From Bacteriovoracales bacterium (GTDB lineage: Bacteria > Bdellovibrionota > Bacteriovoracia > Bacteriovoracales > Bacteriovoracaceae), in assembly GCA_030149295.1 (NCBI GenBank), contig JASBRV010000028.1, forward strand, positions 28,723 through 92,722: a DNA stretch of 64,000 bases, in the 5' to 3' direction. The notes under the pieces are model-generated. The model made no database searches. It saw only the letters and a list, made by a program, of their open reading frames with translations, and was not told where the DNA came from. A program made the position numbers and the translations under genes. Positions 1-10,398 of this stretch are shown in pieces; the stretch's first letter is position 1, and every line of letters begins with the position of its first letter.

Positions 1-671
1 TTCATCAGATCAAAAGGAGATATTTCAATGTCCGGTCCAACCTGAGATTTAAAGTCCTTCATAATGTAATTGAAATTTTCTTTGAAAACTTGGTGTCCAC
101 TTGGAAGGATTAATGCAGTACCATCTTTAAAACGATGAATAGTATTGCGATTGAAAACATCAAGAATCAGTCTTTTTCTTTCATAATGAGGATTAAAATT
201 ATTCGCTTTGAAAAAAGTCCAATGATTGATTTCTGTTCCAACTAGTTTAAGACCACTGAGCGTATAATAGAAAAGTCCCTTTCTAAAAACATAATCTCCC
301 TTAAGATAGGTTTCAACAATGTCCTCTTTCATCTCAAGCCAAGTATTAAAGTCAACTTGCTTTACACGAGAAAGATCAAAGAGGTTTCTATAAACGATTT
401 CGTCTCCCGTGAGACGAGAAGGAATTAGGTCATAATGATTGAGATCAATTCTTCCCATTAGGCGATAAAGTTCTTCTCTATCCCTTATTAACGAATTGAA
501 ATCACCGTATTTCTTGGGTTCATACCTTAAGACAAAACGAGCCGATTCTTCTTCATATTTTTGGAGATAATCTTCAGTCGTCTGGTTGGCTGGATTTCGA
601 AACGAACCTCTTTGAAAAAGAGAGCAGGAAAATGACAATAGTAACAAAGAGAGACCTATTAGACGATACAT
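1..671 (-). CDS. Putative lipoprotein, 3' end beyond window
   Basis: An open frame reads leftward from an ATG at 671 and runs off the window edge, so only about 223 codons are visible. The N-terminus is a short hydrophobic signal (MYRLIGLSLLLLSFSC) with Cys16 as a possible lipidation site, although the -3 residue is not the usual Leu. The rest is charged and soluble, with no motif I recognise. It lies 80 bp downstream of the large CxxCH lipoprotein gene on the same strand and may be the last member of that operon. Confidence 0.7.
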   Translation of the reverse strand, partial: MYRLIGLSLLLLSFSCSLFQRGSFRNPANQTTEDYLQKYEEESARFVLRYEPKKYGDFNSLIRDREELYRLMGRIDLNHYDLIPSRLTGDEIVYRNLFDLSRVKQVDFNTWLEMKEDIVETYLKGDYVFRKGLFYYTLSGLKLVGTEINHWTFFKANNFNPHYERKRLILDVFNRNTIHRFKDGTALILPSGHQVFKENFNYIMKDFKSQVGPDIEISPFDLM

Positions 672-751
672 GCCTTCTTTTCGGCATAAAAAAGAGTCAG
701 TAAAGCCTTTATTTAGCTTCTCATCAACCAAATAGGTCAGGTAAAATTTTA

Positions 752-3700
752 TTATGGTAGAGCCTTGTAAGCCGCATCCTCAGCTCTAATCCAGTTGATT
801 ACGGCTTCCCTATACTTCGTTCTCAAACGCTCTAAGTCCCTTTCCATATCAACAGGGCCCTGAATACCTGGAAGATCATCACGGTAATCAATCACCTTTG
901 GCATAGCGACCTTTTCCCCTGCTGTTTTTTCTAGGTTGAGAATCAATCGATTGTATCTCCTGCGTCCATCATCATAAGTATAAGTACTTGGATTAGAAAC
1001 ATAGCTCAGATCATTTGGTCCTAAGTACATCGCCCTACCAGCACGACCTCTATCAAAAACAATGGGATCAATCTCAATCAGAGGATCATCTATAGTACCA
1101 GGATCAGGAATGTGATTAGGATCAATAATATCTCGCTCCCCTCTAATTCCACCGAGAAAGTCGAAGTGAAGAAATTCATCATAACCACCAATAAGGGCTG
1201 GGTCAGTTGGAATTTTCATATAACGTATGCCCTTAAACTGCCCCAGAGTTTGCGCTTTATCTTGATCCGCCGCTGAGAGAGAAGAAAAACCACTCGCAGG
1301 GAGTCCTAACTCAGCTCTTCTATTGATGGAGAAAGGCCCATTAAAAAACTTAGATTTATAACCTGCCGGGGCGGGATGCAAAGTAAACTCTTGTAGATAA
1401 TCATCGGCAAGATCGTGAGTCGCCCATCTTTTTTGAGAGCTATCTTCGTAAACGAGTTCCTCAGAGAAAACAAATTTTGGATGATTATTCGTCCCATTAA
1501 TTCCTCGAATCAAGGTGGATTGATAGAAGTTTTCAAAATTTACCCTCGAAAGCGCCTGCTTACAAAGAATGTCATCATTATAATCGAAGGTCGTCATTTT
1601 GAAGAAGGGATGAGTTTCATTGTGACAAGTCATGCATCGATAAAATTCAAGACTATCTTGCTGTCCATCAGGGTCACCAGGAAAGTCATTGATCGTATCG
1701 TTAAGTGAACTATTTAAAACAACTCTCACATGTTTAAGGATTGGCTTCACTGTATTCTTAAACAACTCTAATTCTAAACAGGCACGAGGTTCAGGTAATT
1801 TGGGCAACTCTCCAGCGGGGCTTAATTCACTTGCCGGACCATCGACAATACTGAGTTTATTAAAAACAAAAGAAAATTGGTTATTTTCTTTGCTGCTAGG
1901 ATCAGGAACGAGAGTTACCAGTGGTGCATAAGTAACCACACGGTCTAGACCAAGTTTGGCGTCAATTTGACTATAAGTCGCATCAGTAAATTCATGTTTG
2001 CCGTTGATAAGACCCCTTATCCCACTGACATGAAGAAACTTACCTCTTGAATTGTTATAGATAAATCGAGGTGAACGAAAAATATAGTTTTGACCACCGA
2101 ACTCCTCTTCCACTTCAATCGAGAAGTATGCTTCCTCTCCTTGCTCGAGATCGACAAGATGGGAGAGATCATATTTCAAGATTTTTCGCTCATAATTTGA
2201 AATATACTTTTCATCCCTGGTTCGAATGTCTGGTTGAAAATTAAGTCGTCCTTCATCACTAAGATCTTTCACTTTATTCAGAGCCACTAAGTCCAGTTCT
2301 ACCCCTAGGTCATCTTCAAAGATCTCTAAAGTATAAAGACCTTGGGAAAGATTCCAATAGACACGATTATCGGGAACAGCAATAGGATTGCCAAAATCAT
2401 CTAAGATGATTTCACCATTGGGCCCAATACTTCCTTTTTCACCACCTCTTCCTTCGGTAGACCACCCCCATTCATCAAAGCTCACGTCAAAATCTCTACA
2501 AGTTCCAGAGATACCGTTAAGTCGTCCTCCATTATTTCTGAAGACACCTTCAGGAGCTCCTCTGTCATTTAATAATCTATAATTGAATTTGCGATCATTG
2601 TCTGTGCTCTTCCTTGCCCTAAACCAAATATTATAGGCGCCAGGTTCGTTCACTTGAAATTGATAACGTGCAATTCCTGGAGTTCGATCCGCCACACTAA
2701 GACCTTGGATTCCGTCTCCAGAGCTATCTGCCTCATTTGCTGTTTTCCAGTCCCTAATCGCACTGATAAAAGCATTTTTCAGAGCTTCATCATTAGCACA
2801 GTCATAGCGAGAGTCACCCGTGCCATTCATGCATCGATGGACAACACCTTCTCCTCGACCTCGAAATGAATTACCTGCATCAACAAAATTAACCAGATTA
2901 TTTTCTTTGATAATTTTCATCGCCAATGACGAGTTTTCTTGAGCAAATCTTGCTTGATCACCAGTTGAGTGACAATCGATACAACGAGCATTTCTTATTA
3001 CTGGAAAAAGAGTCTGTTCAAAATTTTCTAACTCTAAACCTCGATCGAGCCCAGCGGTATTCCCTACGAAGACTCCAGATAGGTCTAAATTCTCATCCCC
3101 ACGATTTAAGTCGTAACGAAGCTCTCCATTGTTGCCAATACTTCGATCAGGAGAAAACGTTTCATTTGGATCAAAAGTACCACTTTGGCCTTGATGAAAA
3201 GTCACAGTAAAATCACTATTTTCATCTTTACTGGAAATATTAACAATCATATGCATAAAGAGATCAATCCGATGAAACCATCTTCCACTCGCTAAATCGC
3301 TTGGCCGAGCTGGAATAATCTGCGTTTCATCATCACTCAGGGATAGTTGATCCATGGAATTATCATAAGTCAGAGGCGTGATATCTGCTTTAGGAGTTGT
3401 CACTTCATACACGAGGTACCAATAACGTCCTGGATAGTTAGGATCTGTAGGGTCACAATTTCTATATCCTCTGCCTGGACGACTAGGATCAACAAGTTGA
3501 TCTTCTTGACCAATCCATTCATCTCTACAATCAAGAGCAATGGTTATGGGTTCAGTCGATAGAAAATACTCTAGATCTAGTTTTCTAACGCGACTAAACT
3601 CTCCACTTCGACTATTAAGATAAGCTCGCGCCCCTTCTTTGAGTCTTCTATATAAGACCGCCTTCTTTAAATAAGGCTCTTCATTTAATTCCTTAAGTAC

Positions 3701-4885
3701 GATATGAGCTTGGGGCTCATAAGCACCGTCAGCAAAAAGTTTGTATACATCTTCTGAGCTTCCGTCGTCCTTAACAAAGGTATTACCAGCTGCCTTAAAA
3801 GTTCCATCGTTATTGAAAACCTCATTCCATTTAGCAAAATGAGGGAGAATTTCCAAATTACCTGAACCAATCGTAACCGTTGTGTCACCAATATCAGGAG
3901 CTAAAACACCAGGCCTTTTTGTTATTCTCGGAAAATTACCAATCGTTACCAGTTGATTTCCAAAAACAAGACCACTTGATCGGTTCAAAAGAGCTTTTGC
4001 TCTCTCCAACCTTCTATCTGGTCTCACTAAGAAACCACTCAATTGGTAAGAAAAAGGGGTATAACCATCTTTCACCGTGCTACCCGTTACACTTGAAAAC
4101 CGAGTGTTACTTGATACATGAGTGCTTTCTTCTCTTATTTGATAAGCTCCATTTGTTAAATTATTAATTGCACCGGTAGAAGGAACACTACACCGCGCTT
4201 TGTTCACACTACCAGTGCGAGAAACTTGAGTAATAGGATTAGCGACGGGAAAAGGACCTTTGATATAAGCCTGTCCTAATGCTTTTGCATCAATAAAGCT
4301 TTGGTAGCGACCAGATAAGACTCCAGGCGTCCTTTGCTCGGCTTGTAAAATAAGTGTTCCATATTCTGTTTGCGCTATCTTTGTATTTAAAATGTCGGGA
4401 AAGCCGACACTTTTTGTTTGGATATTCCCCAACCCTTGATCAGTTGTATTAGATAGGCGTGCCCATTCTTTTACAGCTTCCAACATCTCATTAGCATTAT
4501 CCGCACAATCACTCCAACAATTGTGCGATTGATCGATAATCTTTCGAACAATTCGTGAGGATTCAGGATCTGTTAAATCAACTTTACTTGCGCTCACCAG
4601 ATTATGATAGGCTTCCTCTGGTTCGTTGACGGCAAATTTTGGAGATTGATGAGAGCCGTGACAGGAAAAACAGGTATTATTTTTTACGATAGGATAAACA
4701 GTTTTCTTAAAAATTTCTAAATCATTAATGGCCTCGCCATCGCCACCTCGTCCTCCGATAGGATTACCATTTCTGTCTCTAAAGACCAACTCAGATTTAG
4801 AAGCATCACCATCTGTAAGACTATCAGGCACACAACCAGTACTCACCAGAAGGATCAAGAGCATGCAAATAAAGAGAGCTTTCAC
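752..4885 (-). CDS. Large secreted lipoprotein with three CxxCH haem-type motifs
   Basis: This 1377-residue protein begins with a lipoprotein signal (LVSTGC, Cys18), so it is probably anchored in the envelope. Three CxxCH motifs are visible: CFSCH at residues 72-76, CIDCH near 633 and CMTCH near 1085. Each lies in a similar setting (LFKxTVxPIxxxxxCxxCH), as in the cytochrome-c-like domains of large exported proteins in planctomycetes and deltaproteobacteria. The middle part is long, polar and probably beta-rich. It is the last or penultimate gene of a leftward set that codes for another CxxCH protein, a lipoprotein and a Tat substrate. The motifs suggest covalent haem, but the substrate is unknown. 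Confidence 0.8.
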   Translation of the reverse strand: MKALFICMLLILLVSTGCVPDSLTDGDASKSELVFRDRNGNPIGGRGGDGEAINDLEIFKKTVYPIVKNNTCFSCHGSHQSPKFAVNEPEEAYHNLVSASKVDLTDPESSRIVRKIIDQSHNCWSDCADNANEMLEAVKEWARLSNTTDQGLGNIQTKSVGFPDILNTKIAQTEYGTLILQAEQRTPGVLSGRYQSFIDAKALGQAYIKGPFPVANPITQVSRTGSVNKARCSVPSTGAINNLTNGAYQIREESTHVSSNTRFSSVTGSTVKDGYTPFSYQLSGFLVRPDRRLERAKALLNRSSGLVFGNQLVTIGNFPRITKRPGVLAPDIGDTTVTIGSGNLEILPHFAKWNEVFNNDGTFKAAGNTFVKDDGSSEDVYKLFADGAYEPQAHIVLKELNEEPYLKKAVLYRRLKEGARAYLNSRSGEFSRVRKLDLEYFLSTEPITIALDCRDEWIGQEDQLVDPSRPGRGYRNCDPTDPNYPGRYWYLVYEVTTPKADITPLTYDNSMDQLSLSDDETQIIPARPSDLASGRWFHRIDLFMHMIVNISSKDENSDFTVTFHQGQSGTFDPNETFSPDRSIGNNGELRYDLNRGDENLDLSGVFVGNTAGLDRGLELENFEQTLFPVIRNARCIDCHSTGDQARFAQENSSLAMKIIKENNLVNFVDAGNSFRGRGEGVVHRCMNGTGDSRYDCANDEALKNAFISAIRDWKTANEADSSGDGIQGLSVADRTPGIARYQFQVNEPGAYNIWFRARKSTDNDRKFNYRLLNDRGAPEGVFRNNGGRLNGISGTCRDFDVSFDEWGWSTEGRGGEKGSIGPNGEIILDDFGNPIAVPDNRVYWNLSQGLYTLEIFEDDLGVELDLVALNKVKDLSDEGRLNFQPDIRTRDEKYISNYERKILKYDLSHLVDLEQGEEAYFSIEVEEEFGGQNYIFRSPRFIYNNSRGKFLHVSGIRGLINGKHEFTDATYSQIDAKLGLDRVVTYAPLVTLVPDPSSKENNQFSFVFNKLSIVDGPASELSPAGELPKLPEPRACLELELFKNTVKPILKHVRVVLNSSLNDTINDFPGDPDGQQDSLEFYRCMTCHNETHPFFKMTTFDYNDDILCKQALSRVNFENFYQSTLIRGINGTNNHPKFVFSEELVYEDSSQKRWATHDLADDYLQEFTLHPAPAGYKSKFFNGPFSINRRAELGLPASGFSSLSAADQDKAQTLGQFKGIRYMKIPTDPALIGGYDEFLHFDFLGGIRGERDIIDPNHIPDPGTIDDPLIEIDPIVFDRGRAGRAMYLGPNDLSYVSNPSTYTYDDGRRRYNRLILNLEKTAGEKVAMPKVIDYRDDLPGIQGPVDMERDLERLRTKYREAVINWIRAEDAAYKALP

Positions 4886-4913
4886 GAGGCAACCTCATGA
4901 AAAACCTTATTCC

Positions 4914-6545
4914 TCAAGCGACTAGGGACCGCAAACGAATAAGATTTTTCCAATCTGGAGGCGGATCCCCGAAACGTTCCTTAAACACCGTCCCCACAAT
5001 ATTGATAATTTCGTCATCATCAGTACTATTCACCATGGTCGCCATATAATTTAAAATGACGGCCATCCACAATTGGTTAATGTTATTACTCATGGAATTC
5101 GCGTTGGCGTTCACACCACCAGCTTGTTTAAAATATCCCACCTGACGTTTACGACCACTAAGTAATAGAGATGAGGATTCGCCATAATCAACTCGATTAT
5201 GCCCGTGCTTGTAGACAAGCATTAAAGTACCAGATCGGGTGCCTGAATCTGAAATCCAATTCACCCTGCCTTTTCCTTCAGCCGTGATGTCAATGGCACC
5301 ACCGCTATCTCCCGTAACACCACCATCAGTGTATACGTGCACAAAAAGACTCTCCCCTTTTGCGGCAGCTAACTTAATACACATTCCAATATAGCGCCCA
5401 AGCTCATAATCTTTATTATTACCTGAAGCTGCTGTCCCATTATGATAGTCATACCCACCAAGAGTAATATTACCGACTCCCGCAATTCTCTTCATCACGA
5501 GATTAGCAATTGTGGCCACTTCTTCTGCCTTTCTATCAATTTGGTAGCTACCATCACCTTGGAGGTCTCCAAAAATAGGAGCTAGTAAATTAATATCAGA
5601 GTTTTTAGAAGGATTCAGTTCTACTGGCGAATATTTATCAAATATCCCAAGAGTTCCTCCCAAGGTTTTTTGAACTTTTTGTTTTGCCTTAAATTCTTCT
5701 TGAACCGAAGCTGCTTCTCTAAATCGAGAAACGCCGACCTTTCTGACCTTATCCATAAAAGCCTTGATTCTTTGAACGCCGAAGCTAGGATCACTGGCAT
5801 TGAGATACTCTCCCCCCATCATCCTATCACCAATACTTATAAGTCCTTCTCCATCTTTAAAACGTTTAAGAGTACTTGGGCGATACAATAAATTGATCTC
5901 ACTTTGAGGCGCGCTAGAGCGAGCACCAGTTGGCGTGTTCTGTGTGCCTAAAATTTGCACCAGGTCTCCTTGAGCACCAGCCTTTCTCGCCATATGGGAG
6001 GTATTAATAGGGTTTGCATTTGAATCATCTGCACTGATAGCACAAACGAAAACTCCATCCACCGACCTTCGAAGATCAGGATCACCTGGCAAGGTGGGTG
6101 CAAGAGCAGCATTTAAACCTGCCAAAAGACCAGATGTGGAATGAAACTTTAGCCCAAAAGTACTGTTAATCATTCCAGTGGCACTGGGATGCATCCCAGG
6201 GGGCAAGCCCATTTTGATATAATCACTAAGACTCTGGCTTGAGCCAAAATCCATTTGATCCTCTCCGGCACCAAAACCCACCATCACATTACCACCAGGA
6301 AGATTCATCCCCCCCGCAGCTTCAAAACATAGATAAGGTATTGATTGACACATTTTAGGATGGGCACATTCAGCGGCCATAAGCTCATTAGGTGATAGTT
6401 TTAAAAGATTATTCAGATTCGGGCCTAGAGCAAAGGTCGCAAATCCAACGAGACCTGAGGTTAGGAAATCACGTCTAGAGCTAGGTCTCTTATGATCTTT
6501 ATAAAGGAAAACTTCTTCATCACGTTTTTTGTTTTCGTTACTCAT
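4914..6545 (-). CDS. Tat-exported protein of unknown function
   Basis: A 543-residue protein with a twin-arginine signal: SRRDFLTSG at residues 23-31 followed by a hydrophobic stretch (VGFATFALG). Tat export implies folding, often with a cofactor, before transport. The arrangement of an RRDFL signal protein beside CxxCH proteins resembles the DUF1501-type proteins paired with cytochrome-like proteins, but I cannot confirm the family by eye. The mature part is rich in Gly, Asn and Ser. The gene is 28 bp upstream of the 1377-residue haem-type lipoprotein and 9 bp downstream of a lipoprotein gene, so the four genes are probably cotranscribed. Confidence 0.75.
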   Translation of the reverse strand: MSNENKKRDEEVFLYKDHKRPSSRRDFLTSGLVGFATFALGPNLNNLLKLSPNELMAAECAHPKMCQSIPYLCFEAAGGMNLPGGNVMVGFGAGEDQMDFGSSQSLSDYIKMGLPPGMHPSATGMINSTFGLKFHSTSGLLAGLNAALAPTLPGDPDLRRSVDGVFVCAISADDSNANPINTSHMARKAGAQGDLVQILGTQNTPTGARSSAPQSEINLLYRPSTLKRFKDGEGLISIGDRMMGGEYLNASDPSFGVQRIKAFMDKVRKVGVSRFREAASVQEEFKAKQKVQKTLGGTLGIFDKYSPVELNPSKNSDINLLAPIFGDLQGDGSYQIDRKAEEVATIANLVMKRIAGVGNITLGGYDYHNGTAASGNNKDYELGRYIGMCIKLAAAKGESLFVHVYTDGGVTGDSGGAIDITAEGKGRVNWISDSGTRSGTLMLVYKHGHNRVDYGESSSLLLSGRKRQVGYFKQAGGVNANANSMSNNINQLWMAVILNYMATMVNSTDDDEIINIVGTVFKERFGDPPPDWKNLIRLRSLVA

Positions 6546-6554
6546 ATAAACCTC

Positions 6555-7217
6555 TTAAATTAGAGTCACAAAAGACGATGAAAGAATTATTGAACAAGCC
6601 ATCTTGCTTAATCGCTCTTTAAGCTCTGCCCTATCAACTCCACTTTCATCCAATAGCTTCCCAGCATCAGTTAAGTCTTCATTATTTAAAATAGAAAGCA
6701 TTTCCTTTCTTAGGACATCATATTTTTGGGGTTCATCTGAAGGAAGTTCATCCAAGAATCTTTCAATCATGGCATCTGCCAAATCCTCGCTAGACACACT
6801 TCCATAATCAAGCGCAGAAAATTCCTTATCTTCATCAATAAACAACTCGCAATAGTTAAAAGCCAGTCGAGTAATTGAAATTTGATGAAAAGGAGTAAAG
6901 GAATTAAGGTCATTATTCGCCGGCAATTGGTTGAGGATTTGGCTCATGACATCAACTATATTAGTTCGTGAACGATCAATGCCGGTAAGTTTTGAAAAAC
7001 TCATATTAATTTGGTTAAAATTCTTAATATGAACACCAGAGATAAGCTCTTCTTTTTTAAGTTCTTGCCCTGAACCACCAGAATTACCTGCATTAGGTAT
7101 AGGATTACCCGAAGTATCTACCTCCTGCTCTATAAACTCCCCAGTATTTTCTACACAACCAGAAAAACAAACGAATAGAAAAATAAGAAATATATTTTTT
7201 AGCGACTCCATTCCCAT
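6555..7217 (-). CDS. Putative lipoprotein
   Basis: About 220 residues. I chose the start at 7217, where the upstream stop TAA overlaps the ATG (TAATG), which suggests translational coupling; an upstream in-frame ATG at 7229 is possible. The N-terminus MGMESLKNIFLIFLFVCFSGC has a good lipobox (FSGC). A low-complexity linker (GNPIPNAGNSGGSG) separates the anchor from a helical, acidic domain. No known family is recognised. Its position between the CxxCH protein and the Tat substrate suggests a role as a partner protein of that exported set. Confidence 0.75.
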   Translation of the reverse strand: MGMESLKNIFLIFLFVCFSGCVENTGEFIEQEVDTSGNPIPNAGNSGGSGQELKKEELISGVHIKNFNQINMSFSKLTGIDRSRTNIVDVMSQILNQLPANNDLNSFTPFHQISITRLAFNYCELFIDEDKEFSALDYGSVSSEDLADAMIERFLDELPSDEPQKYDVLRKEMLSILNNEDLTDAGKLLDESGVDRAELKERLSKMACSIILSSSFVTLI

Positions 7218-8644
7218 TACTCCATACAATCCAATGCAGTTTTAATAAAAAGCCTCTTCAAATTGAAGGACGTATTTTTAAAATATTGAGCGTTGCTTTT
7301 GATAACGTTCCAATCCGTGCCAGAAGGATCACGATAACAAACCTTTTTAAAAACCTGTTGACTCATACACTGAGGAAACGCTTCACTTGAAGAAAGAAGC
7401 TGGCCGAAGCTTTTAGCACCATAACCATTTTTGGGGAATCCCCAGCCTAAGCTTGCATTCTGACCTTCATCCCAAAGGTTTATCCAAGAATCATCACTTG
7501 TGACATAGCCATCAGCAAAGATCACATTATGATTCATCTTGGAAACCACGATTCCCGGCTCATAGGTGACTCCCCCGTTCCAATTGTAATAAGCAAAAGC
7601 ACCTGCCATGGCATCCATACCAGCATGACAACCGACGCATCGATTTTTATAAATTGAGGAATTCCCCCCTGGCGAGCGATCCACATCTCGTCTGTTTCGA
7701 TAATCAGGAGTTGTTGAGTCATTTAACTCTTCCATGTCTTTGCAAAAAAAGTACTTCATGGAAAAAGCAAGGGCAGCCCGATTTGTCCCGGCACTGTAAT
7801 AAGCTTTTCCAAAGGCCCTGGTCGACAAAAGCCCAGCTATCGCAGATTGACTGCGATGAAGTTTTTCCAATTGAGTTGTTCTTTGAAAGATATCTCTATT
7901 CGCCAAATTAATACCTTGCTGCTCAATCGACTGATAATGACGGTTTGATTCTTTGATTCTATTAGTAGCAATAATTTTATCGAGAGAGGGAACGTAGAGG
8001 GCGTTATCAAAATAGGCTTGATCTAACTCTGCTTTAGTATAGTCCGTTAGGCGGCAGTCTGTGTTATTGACATCAGTAGGGGCTGAATTAGGCTTGAGTG
8101 GATCAACAAACCAAACTCTCCACTTAGTATTAGAAGGATCACTTTGATTGACATCTAAACAAACACTACTTGCACTTGTACCAGAGGGATAATTAGAGCC
8201 CCTAAAGTAAACCAGCTGTCCGCCTTTAAAAGTGACACCGATCGCCTTATAAACACCGTCTCTCCACAAAATTTCATTAAAAGGGAGCTCATCGCGAGTG
8301 TAACCAATTACAGTCGCCGTCATGTCATTGAGTTCTTCAAAGAGGAGACCCTCTTCAGTTGACCATGGAGTAGCGAAATCCTTCACAGTCACATTATAAA
8401 AACTTCCGAAATTATTAAATCCGTTTCGTGATTCAATAATGTCATAAGCAATACTTTCTAAATCACCACGCTCTCTTGCTTCTAAAATGAGATTGACTTC
8501 ATCGCTTGAAGGTGAAGCGCCGGTAAGGGATGTATAAAAGTTCACTGCCGCCTTTCGCTCTGCTTTGTTATAAGCGAAGGGCTGTAAGCAAAAAACCGAG
8601 AGAGAAAAACTAAGACCTACCTTGATCAAAAGATGAGTTTTCAT
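7217..8644 (-). CDS. Exported cytochrome c-like protein with one CxxCH
   Basis: A 475-residue protein with a Sec signal (MKTHLLIKVGLSFSLSVFCLQPFA) and one haem-attachment motif, RCVGCH, near residue 338, followed by AGMDAMAGAF. The N-terminal half contains RNGFNNFGSFYNVTVKDFATPW, and the CxxCH lies in the C-terminal third, as in exported c-type cytochrome-like proteins. It is the first gene of the leftward set 8644 to 752, and its stop codon overlaps the next start. The 245 bp upstream (8645-8889) contain no gene and should hold the operon promoter. The electron-transfer partner is not identifiable from the sequence. Confidence 0.8.
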   Translation of the reverse strand: MKTHLLIKVGLSFSLSVFCLQPFAYNKAERKAAVNFYTSLTGASPSSDEVNLILEARERGDLESIAYDIIESRNGFNNFGSFYNVTVKDFATPWSTEEGLLFEELNDMTATVIGYTRDELPFNEILWRDGVYKAIGVTFKGGQLVYFRGSNYPSGTSASSVCLDVNQSDPSNTKWRVWFVDPLKPNSAPTDVNNTDCRLTDYTKAELDQAYFDNALYVPSLDKIIATNRIKESNRHYQSIEQQGINLANRDIFQRTTQLEKLHRSQSAIAGLLSTRAFGKAYYSAGTNRAALAFSMKYFFCKDMEELNDSTTPDYRNRRDVDRSPGGNSSIYKNRCVGCHAGMDAMAGAFAYYNWNGGVTYEPGIVVSKMNHNVIFADGYVTSDDSWINLWDEGQNASLGWGFPKNGYGAKSFGQLLSSSEAFPQCMSQQVFKKVCYRDPSGTDWNVIKSNAQYFKNTSFNLKRLFIKTALDCME

Positions 8645-8889
8645 ACCGAGTGAGTCCCTTTTAAAAAAATTAAGAAAGCAAAGTGGCTATGGTCACTGAG
8701 TATGAAGGATTCGAAAAAAATAGGGAGAATATTCCATTATTGCGAAAGAAAACAGTGTGATTTCAAAAACTTAGGCTATTAACTTCGTCAAATTCAATGA
8801 CTTTTTGGCATAGAAAAAATTTGCCAACAATCCGAGGTAAGAAGCCCAAGAACCCCTAAATCATAATTCTTCGTAGCGATTGGAAGCTA

Positions 8890-9720
8890 TTAGAAGTTGT
8901 AAATAGAAGAAACTAAATGAGGATAATCAATAAAAGGATTACGGTTCCCTTGAACCTTATGGATGAGATCATTTCTCATACGCTCGTTTTCATCTACTGG
9001 ATCTAATTGATGCCAACGGCGTAAATATTCTTCTTCATCTGCAGAGATCTTAAGCTTATATCTTATCGAAAAATAGAAAAGTGCCCTCGCAACATTTCCC
9101 TTATGCTCTGTTGGTGGTTCAAAATGAGCTGAGCCATACCATTTTTGAACACCCACATACGATCCTTCACAGTCTACTAAGGCATCTCCATCAACATCTG
9201 CAAATTCATTATTTCCCCTAGTAGAATTTGCTTTTGAGTCAGTTGGGTATAAATGATGAAGATCTGATTTCTGAAGGTTTTTGCTAAAAGAACGACTAAA
9301 GCGTGACTGAGGCCATGTATGCTCACAGTTCATGATACTGTGCTTAGGGATAATATTAGGGCCAATATTAGTAACATCTCTCGTAATTTTCTTACGACAA
9401 TAGACATCTTTGATAAAGTAACGGCCATCTCTATCCTGTCTTAAATGAATTTTTCCAAAAAGAACTTTTCTAGCACCTCTATAACCGATGCTACGATGCT
9501 CGTAACATTTACCCTTTCCGGTGCAATGAGGAGCAATTTCGTCATCCTGGTTGCTCTTATAAACGTGAACAGAGGTAAGCAAAACAAAAAGTTTATCCTT
9601 TAACTCTTCTCCTTCAAAAGATTTAGAAGCAAAGGCCTTCTTGTAATTTGTTGGGTAGTAATTACTGGCGGCAACCAGTGAAGAGAAAAGAAAAATTAGA
9701 ATAACTACGCTAAGTCTCAA
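8890..9720 (-). CDS. Secreted endonuclease I family nuclease
   Basis: This 276-residue protein has a Sec signal (MRLSVVILIFLFSSLVAA) and the endonuclease I signature: NCEHTWPQSRF, then SDLHHLYPTDSKANSTRGNNEFADV. These carry the conserved His/Asn residues of the beta-beta-alpha metal nuclease fold used by E. coli EndA, Dns and Bsn. It should cut DNA without sequence specificity in the periplasm or outside the cell. Such nucleases serve nutrient acquisition, or DNA degradation in predators. It stands alone between two gene groups, with 226 bp to the next gene. Confidence 0.92.
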   Translation of the reverse strand: MRLSVVILIFLFSSLVAASNYYPTNYKKAFASKSFEGEELKDKLFVLLTSVHVYKSNQDDEIAPHCTGKGKCYEHRSIGYRGARKVLFGKIHLRQDRDGRYFIKDVYCRKKITRDVTNIGPNIIPKHSIMNCEHTWPQSRFSRSFSKNLQKSDLHHLYPTDSKANSTRGNNEFADVDGDALVDCEGSYVGVQKWYGSAHFEPPTEHKGNVARALFYFSIRYKLKISADEEEYLRRWHQLDPVDENERMRNDLIHKVQGNRNPFIDYPHLVSSIYNF

Positions 9721-9947
9721 GGTTCCAATCCTGTTAAAGGTTGTGGTGAGCTTTTATTATCCAAAATGAAGTAGTTTTACTAATGTTTTTTTTAAGTTTT
9801 ACTTAATACATATCTATAAACAGATACTTGGCGCACCGCCAAGATGCGTCATTTTTTCCTTTCTAGAGCTTTTTCTTTACAGAAAAGGGCCCTCTTGGGT
9901 AAAAAAGACCACTCAAAATTGTCAGAGACTCATAGCAGGAGCTAACC

Positions 9948-10349
9948 TTGAACGTAGTGAAATCACTTATTGCCTTAGGATTACTTGTTCTTTTAAGCCA
10001 AGGCATCCAAGCCTCAGCAAGAGATTGCATTGCCAATCTTACAAACAATAGCCTGCAAGACACTTTCTCCTACTCCCTCCACGCAGACGACGTGGATAGA
10101 GACTTTGGCAGAGACTACCTGGCCGAGGCAATCTACACGATTCGTATTCTTATCGATAGAGAAGGCTGCAAAAGGGATGCTATCAACTTTGGCCAGGGAC
10201 CACACGGGCGTAGTCACTCTCGCTGCAGTAAAATTATTCGTAACCAAGAACATACTCGCGTTTGTTACATTGAAACAAATCTTGGCTACTTCTTCCTCAC
10301 CAAAGACTTATTAGACAATATCAATATCACCTACTCACGTTGGGATTAG
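9948..10349 (+). CDS. Small exported protein with C-terminal GYFF-RWD motif
   Basis: A 133-residue protein starting at TTG 9948, preceded by a good ribosome site (CAGGAG). It has a Sec signal (SLIALGLLVLLSQGIQASA) and four Cys in the mature part. Its C-terminus, VCYIETNLGYFFLTKDLLDN followed by INITYSRWD, closely resembles the last 30 residues of the protein encoded at 13024-13392 on the other strand. The two are therefore paralogs flanking the photolyase pair. The family is unknown to me. The paired Cys suggest a disulfide-bonded periplasmic domain. Confidence 0.75.
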   Translation: MNVVKSLIALGLLVLLSQGIQASARDCIANLTNNSLQDTFSYSLHADDVDRDFGRDYLAEAIYTIRILIDREGCKRDAINFGQGPHGRSHSRCSKIIRNQEHTRVCYIETNLGYFFLTKDLLDNINITYSRWD

Positions 10350-10398
10350 TCTAATATTTGAGCCCATCCAAATTTAACCAGTAGGATACTATAAAGGC

